A DNA stretch of 64,000 nucleotides, taken from contig CM041776.1 in assembly GCA_023374045.1 (NCBI GenBank), forward strand, positions 471,685,375 to 471,749,374, in the 5' to 3' direction. Of the stretch, positions 36,622 to 47,204 are shown piece by piece. The notes beneath the pieces were generated by a model. It saw only the letters and a program-made list of their open reading frames with translations. It had not been told where the DNA came from and did no database searches. A program made the position numbers and the translations under genes. The DNA is from Limonium bicolor. Lineage: Eukaryota; Streptophyta; Magnoliopsida; Caryophyllales; Plumbaginaceae. Numbering within the stretch: position 1 is the stretch's first letter; every line of letters begins with the position of its first letter.

Positions 36622-37486
36622 CTGCAAGGTAGTATATCCAGTTGGCCCCATAGGCGGTAGCTCAGTCCGTTGTAGAAACGGTTTACCAGTATCCGGTCTG
36701 AGTAACCCAGATCTGGTAGCAGGTGGATAAGTCCGATGAAAACGGAGTAATACTCATCTACCGTCATCTTATCCCCTTGTCTCAAATTGTCCAACTCAAG
36801 GCGCTTGGCCTCTTGCACATGTATCGGGTAGTACTTGGCTCGCAGCAGAGCCGTGTACTCTCTCCACTGAAAGGTAGGGTTAGCAACTCTGCCCTCCCGT
36901 ACCAGCTTCCACCAACTTTGTGCCGAACCATTCAAATAATAAGCGGCAAGTCGAACCTTGGCACCAGCAGGCACATCCAAGGTCTCGAAAGCGGTCTCCA
37001 TCTTGGAGATGTACGCCTCCAACTTAGGAGGGTCGGTCTCCCCACTAAACAATGGGGTCTCAAATCAGCCAACGCCTTGACCCAGTTGGTCTCGCGCGGC
37101 TGTGGTTGCGGTTGTGGCCCTTGTTGGTCCGCACCGCCTTGCTGCTGCTGCTGCTGCATCGCAGCCACTAACTGGGGAACCATCTGGGCTACAACGGCTG
37201 CTACTGCCTCAGCCATAACCTGTGTCGTAGTGTTCTCGTCCTGGTCACCCGTATCACTAGTGCCGCACCTGCGGCCTCCACCACGTGGTCTACCTGACAT
37301 CTGTATTCATAAGGTCACTCATTAGCATTATGCTTGCACACTTATTAGTTCCAACGGTTGTAACATCTTCCCGACAATAATGTATTTCCACACTTAGTTA
37401 GTGGTTAACCTTTCCGTAACTGTTCACTTTAATAACTGTAGCTAGATTCCCTAACTCGGTATATTCCTAAGCTCGGTATTCTAGTC

Positions 37487-37514
37487 ATCAGAGCGATACT
37501 TCGCTCTGATACCA
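37487..37514 (-). other. C tRNA-Met PBS with overlapping hairpin
   Basis: PBS TGGTATCAGAGC on the minus strand at 37514-37503. Hairpin ATCAGAGCGA-AGTA-TCGCTCTGAT at 37510-37487 has ten pairs. The innermost pair differs from E1 and D but is kept paired. Confidence 0.88.
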
Positions 37515-37519
37515 CTTTT

Positions 37520-40500
37520 TGTAACACCCCTACTACGCACTTAACAACTAACCGAAATCGCAGCGGAAATAAACAACTAAACAATAACTAAACGGGTTGG
37601 TGTTACACGCCGTTAACCACCCACGTGGCTAACAAGGCAGAATAAATACAAGTTGTACTGGTCTGATGATCAGACTCCCGAGCATAGAACTAATAACCAT
37701 AAATACATAATATACAATACCGAGTATTTAGTTACAATCCATCACTGTAAACTTTCACTGTATACCGTCACTGTAGTGTAAACGTAATCCAAAATATAAC
37801 GCCACGGGAGCACAGGCGCATCCCGGGCCCAACAACCAAAATATACCAAAAGTATTCATGACCTAAGATCTAAAGCCATTCAGCTTCTTTGATCCTCATC
37901 TTGCAAATAAATATGGAGCCCCCGAGGGGGTCAGCAACCCTTGGCTGGTATGGTTAACGCGCAGCCCATCGGCTACCGGGATACGTGTAACTATTTGTCG
38001 TGATAACATGGCATTGATTTTAAACAACAATATTAATAGCATAGCCAGAATATTGCATAGCAACAATATCGCACATAACACACAAGAACGATTCCTTTTA
38101 GGAACCGAACCAACATAGTTAGGTCACATGGAGAGCCTAGAGATTGTTGCCAACTCATGCTAAGCTCGTTACTTAACTCGTTACCACCCTATTAGATTGA
38201 ATGGATAACTTATTCCCAAGGTGCGCCGGATATAGTGATCCAAGCACACCGAACAAACATAGTATGCCCCTGTGGCCCGACGTGAGTCAGCAAATAGCCT
38301 TGGATAAGCTAAAGGGTAGGCTGGAAACCAAAATGGAAAACAACCTTAACATACAAAGAGAATCGAACCGGTTATGACATCGACTCCCATACTCACACGC
38401 GTGGCCGGAACTACCGGACTCCTCACTTCCCCGGTTAGCACTTGTTAGAAGTCCCATTATTGAAACTTAAACAACGAGTTCACAAGCAAGTGCTCAGGTC
38501 AAGTTAGACACACACACAAGGGAAATGAGACACATCTTACCGATACATCAATTTTAACAACTGTAAACTCATTACATGACTTAATCTTACAAAGTCTTAA
38601 ACACACAAAAAAACAAACAACACACAAGCCAGTGTAAACCGGTAGGCAATAGACTGCAAGAAAACCATACCTTGGTCCTTGCTGCGAGAAAACAAACAAC
38701 GTTGTCCCTAAACATGATTAATAATGTGTTTAATTTGCCGTATTTGACTTCAAGTTTTACTAAGTGTTTATATACTCACATGACATGTTTTACAACTAAG
38801 CTTACATCTAGTTGCCCTCATTATACCCACTAGGGTTTACTACATAAGTCATTTTTTTATAAGTTTTGGGTCCGACCGACCCAACCAACTGGGTCGGTCC
38901 ATTTCAGTAACTCTCGGGTTTTGAAACTTCCACTTCGACCGACCCATGTCCGACCCAAGTCCACTGGGTCGGTCCATTCCAGAAACTTTGCCGTCTTTTA
39001 AAACTTACTCGACCGACCCAACACTATTCCGACCGACCCATAGCCCTCTGGGTCGGTCCATTCCAGAACCTTATTTGTCCTTTGTTTTTAGCCCGACCGA
39101 CCCACCGACCGACCCAACCCCTTGGGTCGGTCGATTCCAGAAACTCATCCGGCTGGTTTAACAGAGTCCGACCGACCCAGCCAGGGTCGGTCCCCTGGGT
39201 CGGTCGACACCAGAACATGCCCAACACTTGTCAAATCTTCCCCAAACTTATCCTCAAGCCTCCTAATGTGTTCTAACATCATTTGGCACCCTTAAACCCT
39301 CATATAACATCCACAAAACTCACTTTCTAATTCCTTAAACACTTACTCATTTTCTTACCAAAATTCCTAACACTTATAATGTTTTCTCCTTAGGTTTCTA
39401 AGTGGTGTTTCATACCTATGATAACTACTATGCCAAAATGTTATCTCACCACTATAACATCATCTCCCAAGCATCTTTTCTTACTAACCTAACTCCTTAA
39501 TGCCACTACTTGAAACTTCTCCACAAGTTTACACATCTTCCTTACAACACCTTATTTCCTCATTGTTTACCAAAACTTGTATAAATCCTAAACACAATTT
39601 CACCATGACTGATGTATCCTAAAACACTCATTTTACTTCTAAAACCTCCTAGATGATGCCTAAGTCCTTTTAGCACCCTAGAACACCTTAAGACATTGTT
39701 TTCTTCTCTAGTAAAACACCTAGTTATAACATTTCCTAGTTCACAAAACTCATTTAAAACACTCAAACTTCTTATACCTTATCCAAATTTTGACATGGGT
39801 TCTCCTAGAACATTGCTATGCCAAAACACATTGTTTTCACCATTGAGCATTCAAGAACACCTAAATCCATCAAGAGCATTCTCACACACAAAACTTCACC
39901 CAATTTACACTACATCACAATATAGTGCATAATTTAAATTGCTTGGCACTTAGGCCCTTAAATAACATGGCTCTTAGGCCCTTAAATTGCATAAATCTTA
40001 AACACTGAATTTCCACATGTATATATTGCCTTTGACCTACAAATACACCCAACAATACATATGCCCTTAATAAACTCCTTGAGAGCATTTTACTAACTCA
40101 TTTACCATTAGCTCCTTAAGTAGTTTTAACAAACAACTTAAGCTCATTTTTTCCTAATGCATCAAACTACATTAGGTTAGCACATTTACCTCTTTTCCTC
40201 TCAAACTTTTTGTTTCCTTGATTAAAATCGGCAAGGACCTTGATTGCTTGTCAATTTCTAATCAATACACAAGTAAGGTAATGAGCATTCAAGCTCCAAG
40301 CTTAACTCATTATTAAACCCTAGGTTATATAACCTCTTAAAACATTAAGGTGATTGTTTTACCTTGGAAATGGAAGAGAGTTTGAATAAGTAGCAAGAGA
40401 AGACTCCACCAAGTCCTTTGAAGATTGAAATGAAGCTAGAACAAGGCAATAGAAGACACCATTACAAGGTGCATTTTCGGTCAACACCAAAAATGAAGGA

Positions 40501-41466
40501 AATGTTGTTTTCTTTGGTTTTTCCTTACCTTGAGGCAAAGGTGATCAACAAGGCATTAAACTGTAAGCTCAAGCTCCTTCCATGGAAGTTCTCCTTGGCA
40601 CCGAAATGGTTGTTTTGGAGTTTTGAAAGGATGAAGTTGAAGAGCTTGATGAGACTAAGAGAATGGTGGTCTTAGAATTTGATTTGGTTAATGGAGCTAG
40701 GAGACATAAGAGATTGAAGATGGTGGTGTGTGTGGTGCTGTAGCAAACCATGAATGAGAGGAAGAAGAGAGGTTGGAGACGGTGGGAAATGAAGAAGGAA
40801 AGAAGAGAATGAAGAGAAAGGTAAGTTGTAAGATATTTAAGCTTAAAGTTAAATAGTAACTTGCTTTATCAATTTTTATATCTTATCAAATTAACAAGGG
40901 GGATGACTCATCCCTTATAAAAATCGGCCCCCTCTAAGTACTTAGGGGTATTTTAGTCTTTGTTGACCAAATAACTCACTTATATAGACTTATGTTATAA
41001 ACTAGCATAATTTAGTTACTATTCACTAAACAAGGCACATAATTGTGAAATTTTTGATTTCCCATTGATTGAGACTTCCTGATGTGATATTAAGTAGTAA
41101 ACATGTTAATTAAAGAGTAATGATGGACATTTAGCCACTCAAAACTCATTTACAAGACAATTTTTCAAAAATGTGCTTTAAGACTCCTTAAAGCACATTT
41201 TGTGTTTTAACTTGTTTTCAAGCTTGGTTTTCTTTGGTAATTGGTTTTATATGTCCATTAACATGTAAATAAGGTCTTGGTAAGCTTATTAAGTCTTAAC
41301 CAAGATTATCCCAAGCTTAGAGCACATTTTCGCCCTTATTGTCTTTAAGGTATTTATTTGTGTTTTCTATGGTTTAATTTGTTCACTAATGTTTCTAAGG
41401 CACTTTTTAGCCTTAATATACCATAGTTTAATGTTTAAACAACATACATAGGTTTGGGGTATTTCA
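37520..41466 (-). repeat. C 5' LTR (3947 bp)
   Basis: On the minus strand it starts TGAAATACCCC (41466) and ends GGTGTTACA (37520). It contains the GACCGACCC array (38870-39215). A segment near 37915-37990 is related to the LTR 3' parts of E1 and D (CGGTAGCCGATGGGCTGCGCG). The rest is AT-rich, with no supported gene. Confidence 0.9.
38870..39215. repeat. GACCGACCCA / TGGGTCGGTC palindromic array in C LTR
   Basis: Five units of about 65-70 bp. In LTR sense each reads TTCTGGAAT-(C/G)GACCGACCCA, a short spacer, then TGGGTCGGTCGG. ACCGAC, an RCCGAC (DRE/CRT) core, occurs about a dozen times counting both strands. The same unit occurs in both B LTRs. Confidence 0.92.
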
Positions 41467-42165
41467 CTTTCAGCTGATGGAAGTGCCTCCCAGCAATATG
41501 ATGTATCCACTGGTTAACTTTCGAGTTAATGGGCAGCTTGTCCAATCGGCATTGCAGTAGGTAGATAAATTTAGATCAGGATAATTGTTGAAAAATATAC
41601 CTTGGTTTTAGTTCCTTTGACATAACGAAGGAGATGCAAGGCAGCCTGCAAATGTTCTTCTGATGGTTCCTTGAGGAATTGGCTGAGATGGTGCACAAGA
41701 TATGTCAAGTCTGGTCTAGTAGTTGTGAGGAAGTTAAGTTTTCCAATTAGGCGTCTGTAGCTAGTAGGATCATCCAAGTGTTGTTGTTGCTGTGTTGTCT
41801 CTGTATGAATGTTTTCTTTCTTTCCTGTGGGTAAAGGAACAACTGCAGATTTGGAGTAAGAGGTTAAGTAATCATCTGATATTTCTTGAGCATATTTGGA
41901 TTGGTTAAGGATGACTCCCTATGGAGTATACAGAAACTCCATGCCAAGGAAGTAGCTTAAGCTACCCAGATCTTTATTCTGAACTGCTGGTTAAGAGCCC
42001 CCTCGATTTTAAATCTCTGTAGTGTCATTGCCGTGACAATGATGTCATCAACATACACACGTAAAAAGGTTCTAGACATGCCATTAACCTTTTATAAAGA
42101 GTGAGTAATCATTTCCAGATTGAACATATCCAAGTAATTGAACGAAAACAGAGAGCTTGTCATAT
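41467..42165 (-). pseudogene. Ty1/copia RT-RNase H relic
   Basis: The minus strand has the copia RT catalytic block YVDDIIVT (near 42045). It continues with LGSLSYFLGMEF, the RNase H connection (DPTSYRRLIGKLNFLT) and an RNase H block (CNADWTSCP...SGYIILLG). Stops, a frameshift near 41575 and a Trp-to-stop change mark decay. C was inserted immediately after this block. Confidence 0.85.
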
Positions 42166-42284
42166 CATTTGGGGATCAGGTAATTTAGGAAGGATCATAA
42201 GTAAAATGGGAAGTATGTGGGAATCGAACAGCTCAGATTGAGCAACGACGATCCCACCGATGATTGAGTACAAATTTTTACCAT

Positions 42285-42799
42285 TAGAGGTATCGATCTG
42301 AGAATGGAAACATGTTTTTACTGGTTCGCTGAGAATGCCTCAAAGACAAGAAGAGCACCGAAAGCTAGCATCGAGACCCCAGAGGATTCAATCTTCAAGA
42401 AAGATTTGGAGAAGATGCTAAAAGGATTAACAAGAGTGATCGATGAGAGAATTGTCAAAGGAAATAAGCTGCTACAATAGGAACTTATGCAACGAGATAA
42501 AGATTACCAAAAGAATTGGGAAGAAATGGCTGAAGCAATCAAGCTTGTGAAAAGAAGGGACTCGGAGGGAAGCAATGGAAGAAAGAAAAAAGATCATAAG
42601 GAGTCACTAAGAGCGATCAATGAGGAAGCAGAGGAAGAGGACTCCATCGACATGAGCCTCTATCATTTCTTAGAAAGGATCGGGATGGCGAAGCCCCCCC
42701 TTGCTTCGTCGTGCCTACGATCGAGAAATATTATGGGATAGAGGATCCGGCCTAGCATATCAAGAAGTTCATGTTTGCCATGAACACTCAGGGAATCAG
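42285..42799 (+). pseudogene. gag: Tat-like Ty3/gypsy gag relic, 5' part
   Basis: A charged, coiled-coil-prone stretch (about 42420-42660) is followed by VPTIEKYYGIEDPA and FMFAMNTQG. This is the usual beginning of the gag domain in Tat-type elements. Several stops and frameshifts are present. It is split by the solo LTR and continues at 46104. Confidence 0.7.
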
Positions 42800-45700
42800 T
42801 GTAACACCCCAGATTTTCTAGCCTTTTATTTAATCAATTATTCAAAAACAATAATTTAATATAGCAGCATAATTAAAACCTAATCCGGAGTATTACTGCC
42901 ACACTCGTAACCGAACGAGTGCTAAGGCCTAAACCATCTTTTATATTACAAAAGTCTTAAGCCTAAAATGAAATTCTATTGTAAATAACCAGTCTATGTG
43001 AAGTCATCTTCCCAACCTTGACATCATCATCACCTGTGGCAGAAATCCAAAAAAACACACAAAGAGCCACTGTAAAGTCAAAGAAACTGAGTAAGCTACC
43101 ACTTCACTTTCTAAAAATATTTTCTCTTTAGAAATCATTTTTTTTACAATATATTCAACAACAACATACAAATCATTTCACAATATTATCACACAACAGT
43201 AAAGCAATCATTGCATAATACTTCATGTTTGGTTTTTAATAGCTCAAAAATATATTAGTCAGATTAGTTTAATTATCTTTCTTGTCCCAACACGCAGCCA
43301 GAATAAAACAACCTTTCTCAACTTTTGGGTACAACACGTAGTTGTAACCCAAACCCCAACACGCAGCCGGGAATCCAACTTTCTCACTTTTGGGTACAAC
43401 ACGCAGCTGTAACCTGGACCCCAACACGCAGCCGGGAATCCAACTCGCCACTAAATCCTTAAGTGTGCACACTCCCCAATAGTACAAAAGACTAAGGAGT
43501 AGAAATAGGGCTAACTGTGTCCTAATGCGGCCCACAGTATCTCAAACTCATGTGTCCTAATGCGGCCCGCATTTAAATCTCATTCATGTGTCCTAATACG
43601 GCCCACAGGCACCATGGTTTTCTCCTCTTTAAAATTATTTGACAGATATTATTATTCATCACTTAATCTCATCGTATTCAGTACTTTCAACATAATAAAT
43701 TGTGCAATAAATCATGGTGATTAAATAATTTCATTTTCACATAACATCTCACAACAATTTCCACAATAATTCAGACTAATCACTTTTATAATCAAATAAT
43801 CATATAACCATCGGTCCAACCATAATATTCTCAATATGTTAGTTTGTTGGGACATCAGAATGTTGTAGAGATAGTCAATCACCTCGACAGAGTCAATCAT
43901 CCTCAGTCAAACACAAAGAGCGAGCCACTTCAATGGAGTCCATGCAACTAAAGAGACTTCACAGACTCTCCCGTGCCGTTGTGAAAACTAAGGAGCGAAC
44001 TCAGGAATGCTTCAACACCACAACGGTCATACAGCCTCCCCATCATACCCGAAGTTCGCGGCCCAAGTCAGGAGACAACTTAAGGACGTTGCCCACTAAA
44101 TTAGTTCTGATAATTACGGAACTAACTCCTTCAACCTGCCGCTTGTAGTGCTAGTATAAATAGGTTTTGTAATAGCCAGTTTAAAGGTGTGCTTTCATCG
44201 AGAAATATATTAGAGCTGAGAGAGAGAAAGAAATTGCTTTGTAAGCCAGAGAGAGAAAATTCGTACCAAATTAGTTAGTGCATCTAGATAGACTCTACCT
44301 AGGAAGATCCTAGCTTTTGCTACACTTACCATTGTTCCGATCAGAAAGTGTATTGGGTGAGTGAGTGAAAAACCGCTAAGTAGATCTCTTCTACTTAGTG
44401 GGTTTTTGTAAGTTGTTTTATTTTGACCAGAGAATAAAATAACTTATTTGTGTATCTTGCTGAGCTCCACAGAGTGTCTATCTTTCAAGCTTTATTCAGT
44501 TTCAGTTTATTCAATTACTTCCGCGCACTAAGTTTAGCTAGTTCGATTGAGTGTCTTTTCGTCCCAGAATGTCTCTTCTCTTTTAGAGATTAATTGAATC
44601 AAACCAACCCTTAGATTCACATCTTAGGTTGGTTTGAGTTAGCCACCTGATCCTACATAGTTCAACAATCATTCAGTTTCAAATCACAATCATACACACA
44701 AATTTCATTACAAAGGAATTAAAATCTAGTGAACGCAGTAACTGGGCGAAACTCGCACCACAATCAACTAGTGAATAAAGCTCTACTCCTAGCTAACAAA
44801 CTCAGAGCTAAAAATAACAACGGGTATTATTAGATACCTGAATACTTTAAATTTAATTATAAATGAATTACACTAAATCATAATTATAAAATATATTTAA
44901 AAATATGTAATAATAACATATTATAATTTTGCTACAAATTACACACTGGTTAAAACAAGCATTTAAATTAATAGTGTGCTAAATAGAATAAAAAGATAAG
45001 AGAAAACAAAATAATAATAATGACAAATTAACTAATATCATCAGGGGTTGAGGGTGGAGTGTTGTACGTGGGTAGTAGTTTATTTCTTTCTTCTTTTCTT
45101 GTTTCGAGTTGTACGTGGGTGTGGGGAGAGGTCTTACCTTTTCTCCTTTTTTTGTTTCCGGTCAGAATAGGAAGGAGAAGGTTTGAGTATATTTTTGTTG
45201 TTGCAGATGTAGAGATAATTGGGTATGAGAGGAGATCTGTTATTTTTTTCTTTTGGGTACGAAAAGAGTAGGGAGAGAGATGAGCAAGTTAAAACAGAGA
45301 AAAGACAGTATTTGAGTAGAGTAGGAAACAAGCTATATGTATATATATATATATATTATCTTTCTTTTTGTGTCGTTAAACAAGAGTAGATGAGAAAGGA
45401 AGCAAGAAATATTACCTATATTTGCCTCTTCAGTTTGGTTGGAGGGAAGCAAGCACAAAAAAGAGAATTTTTGTCTAGTTGTGAGAGGAGAAAGAGAGAT
45501 TGGCGAGAGAGCAGATTGAGAGAGATGATGCATTAGAAGGGATGGATGACTGGTATTTAAATAAAGCCGTAGAGAAAACCAAGAGAGAAAGAATACTAAC
45601 CAATTGATCAGTGAATTAAATTGTTTAGTTAAATTAAAGAAAATCAAGGGTTAGGAAATATGAGAAGTTAAAATTGATTCATTAGTAAAGTAGGAAATAG

Positions 45701-46098
45701 TCAAAGGATAAATATGGTTTACTGATTAAAGTAGGAAATATGAATGGTTAGAACTAGTTCATTAATACAATCAGGAAAACTCAAAGGACGAAACGAAAGG
45801 ATTAAAGCTAACTTATTTAGTATGGTTAAATCATAGCAGTATTTAAATCGTAAGATTATTATTATTATAACTTCATTTTTAATAAATAATTATAGCAAAC
45901 TAACTAGGTAAGTATGATGATTACAACCTGCTTATTTTCAAAACGGGTTATTTATTCAAACGAATCATCTTTATTAGATACTATACATTATGCTTGTAAG
46001 TAATATAATATACCTGTAAGGTACATAATATACTTGCAATCTATATAATATTCGTAAACTTTATAATATATGTATTCTAAAATTTAAAGGGTATTTCA
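42800..46098 (-). mobile_element. Solo LTR of a chromovirus, containing a second solo LTR
   Basis: The minus strand starts TGAAATACCC (46098) and ends GGGTGTTACA (42800). It is flanked by the 5 bp duplication ATCAG (42795-42799 and 46099-46103). No internal domain is present, so it is a solo LTR. Without the nested insertion it is about 2.48 kb. It has loose repeats: CCAACACGCAGCCGGGAATCCAAC (43280-43450) and TGTCCTAATGCGGCCCAC three times (43520-43620). Confidence 0.9.
43845..44657 (+). mobile_element. Solo LTR, Ty1/copia-like, nested in the solo LTR
   Basis: 813 bp, starts TGTTGGGAC and ends TCCTACA, flanked by TAGTT (43840-43844 and 44658-44662). It has a TATAAATA box at 44155-44162 and GA-rich DNA downstream, as in a U3-R junction. 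TGTTGGGA starts are common in copia LTRs. No interior and no PBS are present. Confidence 0.82.
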
Positions 46099-46103
46099 AT
46101 CAG

Positions 46104-46615
46104 TTCCCTCGCTTTGTGCAATCTCTTCCCGGGGACACTCTCCAAGAGAGCGCTGAGCTAGATCTCCACAAGGCCCCCCTCAATCATTTCCAGCTTCAAA
46201 CAACTGACATAAGAATTCCTATAGTACTTTACGGTCAGTAAGAAGGTCAAAAGGGAAACCATCGAGCTGATGGATGTAAAGCAACAAAAAGGATAATTTG
46301 TGAAGGAGTTTAGCGAGCAATTTCACAAGCAAGTCGCAGAAATTGACGATGTAGACGACAAGACTTTGATAAAAGCATTTGGGAACATGTTGGCCCATCC
46401 GCGGCTGGCAGGGAAGATAGCAACAAAGACACCAAAAACATACATGAAGAATTAGCATAAATGCTCCATGATTTCCTAAAATCGAAGGTGGCCGCAAAAG
46501 AACTAGCAAATAGCTTCAAGGTGTCGGATCCCGAAGAGAAAAGAGCTGAAGTAGGGGAAATCCCACGGGAGGAAGCTCTTCGGTCAAGGGATCATGGTTA
46601 TATCTCTTAGTTGTC
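46104..46615 (+). pseudogene. gag: Tat-like gag relic, 3' part
   Basis: It continues the frame cut at 42799. Pieces such as FPGTLSKRALS, LMDVKQQKG, FVKEFSEQFHKQVAEIDDVDDKTLIKAF and HPRLAGKIATKTPKTYMK follow the order of the retrotransposon gag domain. Stops and frameshifts interrupt it. Confidence 0.72.
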
Positions 46616-47204
46616 TGTTAGCATGCGGGTTGCCTCTTAATTAGCCTTGTAATCTGGTTGTACTAGTTGGTAGGTTGGAGCTATGACTTTCTTTTCCTAG
46701 AGTGTAGTTTGTCCGCAGACTTTTCTTGATCGTTTTCCACCAAACGGTTTGGCATTGCCATTGCTACCATAGCAATATCCCCGAGGGATCATTTGCTAAG
46801 TGTAGCTATTTGTCAGTTTTTTAGTTTCCCAATCACTTTTCAGTATGGTGTAAGTTCTCCTACCAACTATATTTTCTATAATATAATCTAGCTTTCAAAA
46901 AAAGTTCTTATTCCAAATTAAAATTATGAGGTTCATATGAAAAATAGAAATATATAGTAATAGAGGGCTCAATATAAAGTCTTTGATATTTGTCTAGTTC
47001 CTTGTCGTAGGGTAGCAAAATGTGCTTACTTTATGAAACTAAATTAAAAGTATTGTTGTTTAAATCAACAGTTACAAAATTTATTGACTTTGAATACCTC
47101 TTATCTTTCACAAGTGACCAGGAACGCAACACACGTAACACTTCTCTTATTCATATATCAACAGTGTGATTCTTTCAAAGCACAAGGTGAATAATAAACA
47201 AATT
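46616..47204. other. Intergenic, 3' of laccase
   Basis: AT-rich DNA between the gag relic and the laccase stop. It will include the laccase 3' untranslated region on its right. I see no ORF, repeat or element end. Confidence 0.6.

Larger units (their letters stand above)
35842..37300 (-). pseudogene. gag: C gag (three exons, two frameshifts)
   Basis: ATG at 37300 opens MSGRPRGGG. A Gln-rich stretch follows (poly-Q around 37140), then the capsid-like part. A frameshift lies near 37050 and a one-base loss just before the end of exon 1 (about 36650). Exon 1 ends at 36622. Exon 2 (36525-36267) is basic and rich in Gly, Gln and Lys. Exon 3 (36183-35842) holds zinc knuckles (CKWCNGDYPGKDC; CRFCKKMGHRDYEC) and ends in GPSSRP. 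Exon phases (0, 1, 1) match E1. Unlike E1, the capsid region is not deleted. Confidence 0.87.
31486..41466 (-). mobile_element. C: Tekay-like Ty3/gypsy chromovirus, minus strand, 3' end outside the window
   Basis: The minus strand reads a 5' LTR (41466-37520), PBS, gag, AlkB frame and pol. It is interrupted by A at 31486, within the chromodomain-like end of pol. The 3' end and 3' LTR must lie to the left of the window. The LTR starts TGAAATACCCC like E1. It is inserted in a copia relic right after an RNase H block. The flank CTTTC (41467-41471) should be its TSD. It is the oldest insertion of the nest. Confidence 0.92.

Noticed and set aside
38874..39215. Regular repeats that could suggest a CRISPR-like array
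   Set aside because: Units are palindromic, unequal in length, have no unique spacers, lie in an LTR and the genome is plant nuclear.
40418..40751. ORFs on both strands in the C LTR
   Set aside because: Low-complexity AT-rich LTR DNA, no domain.
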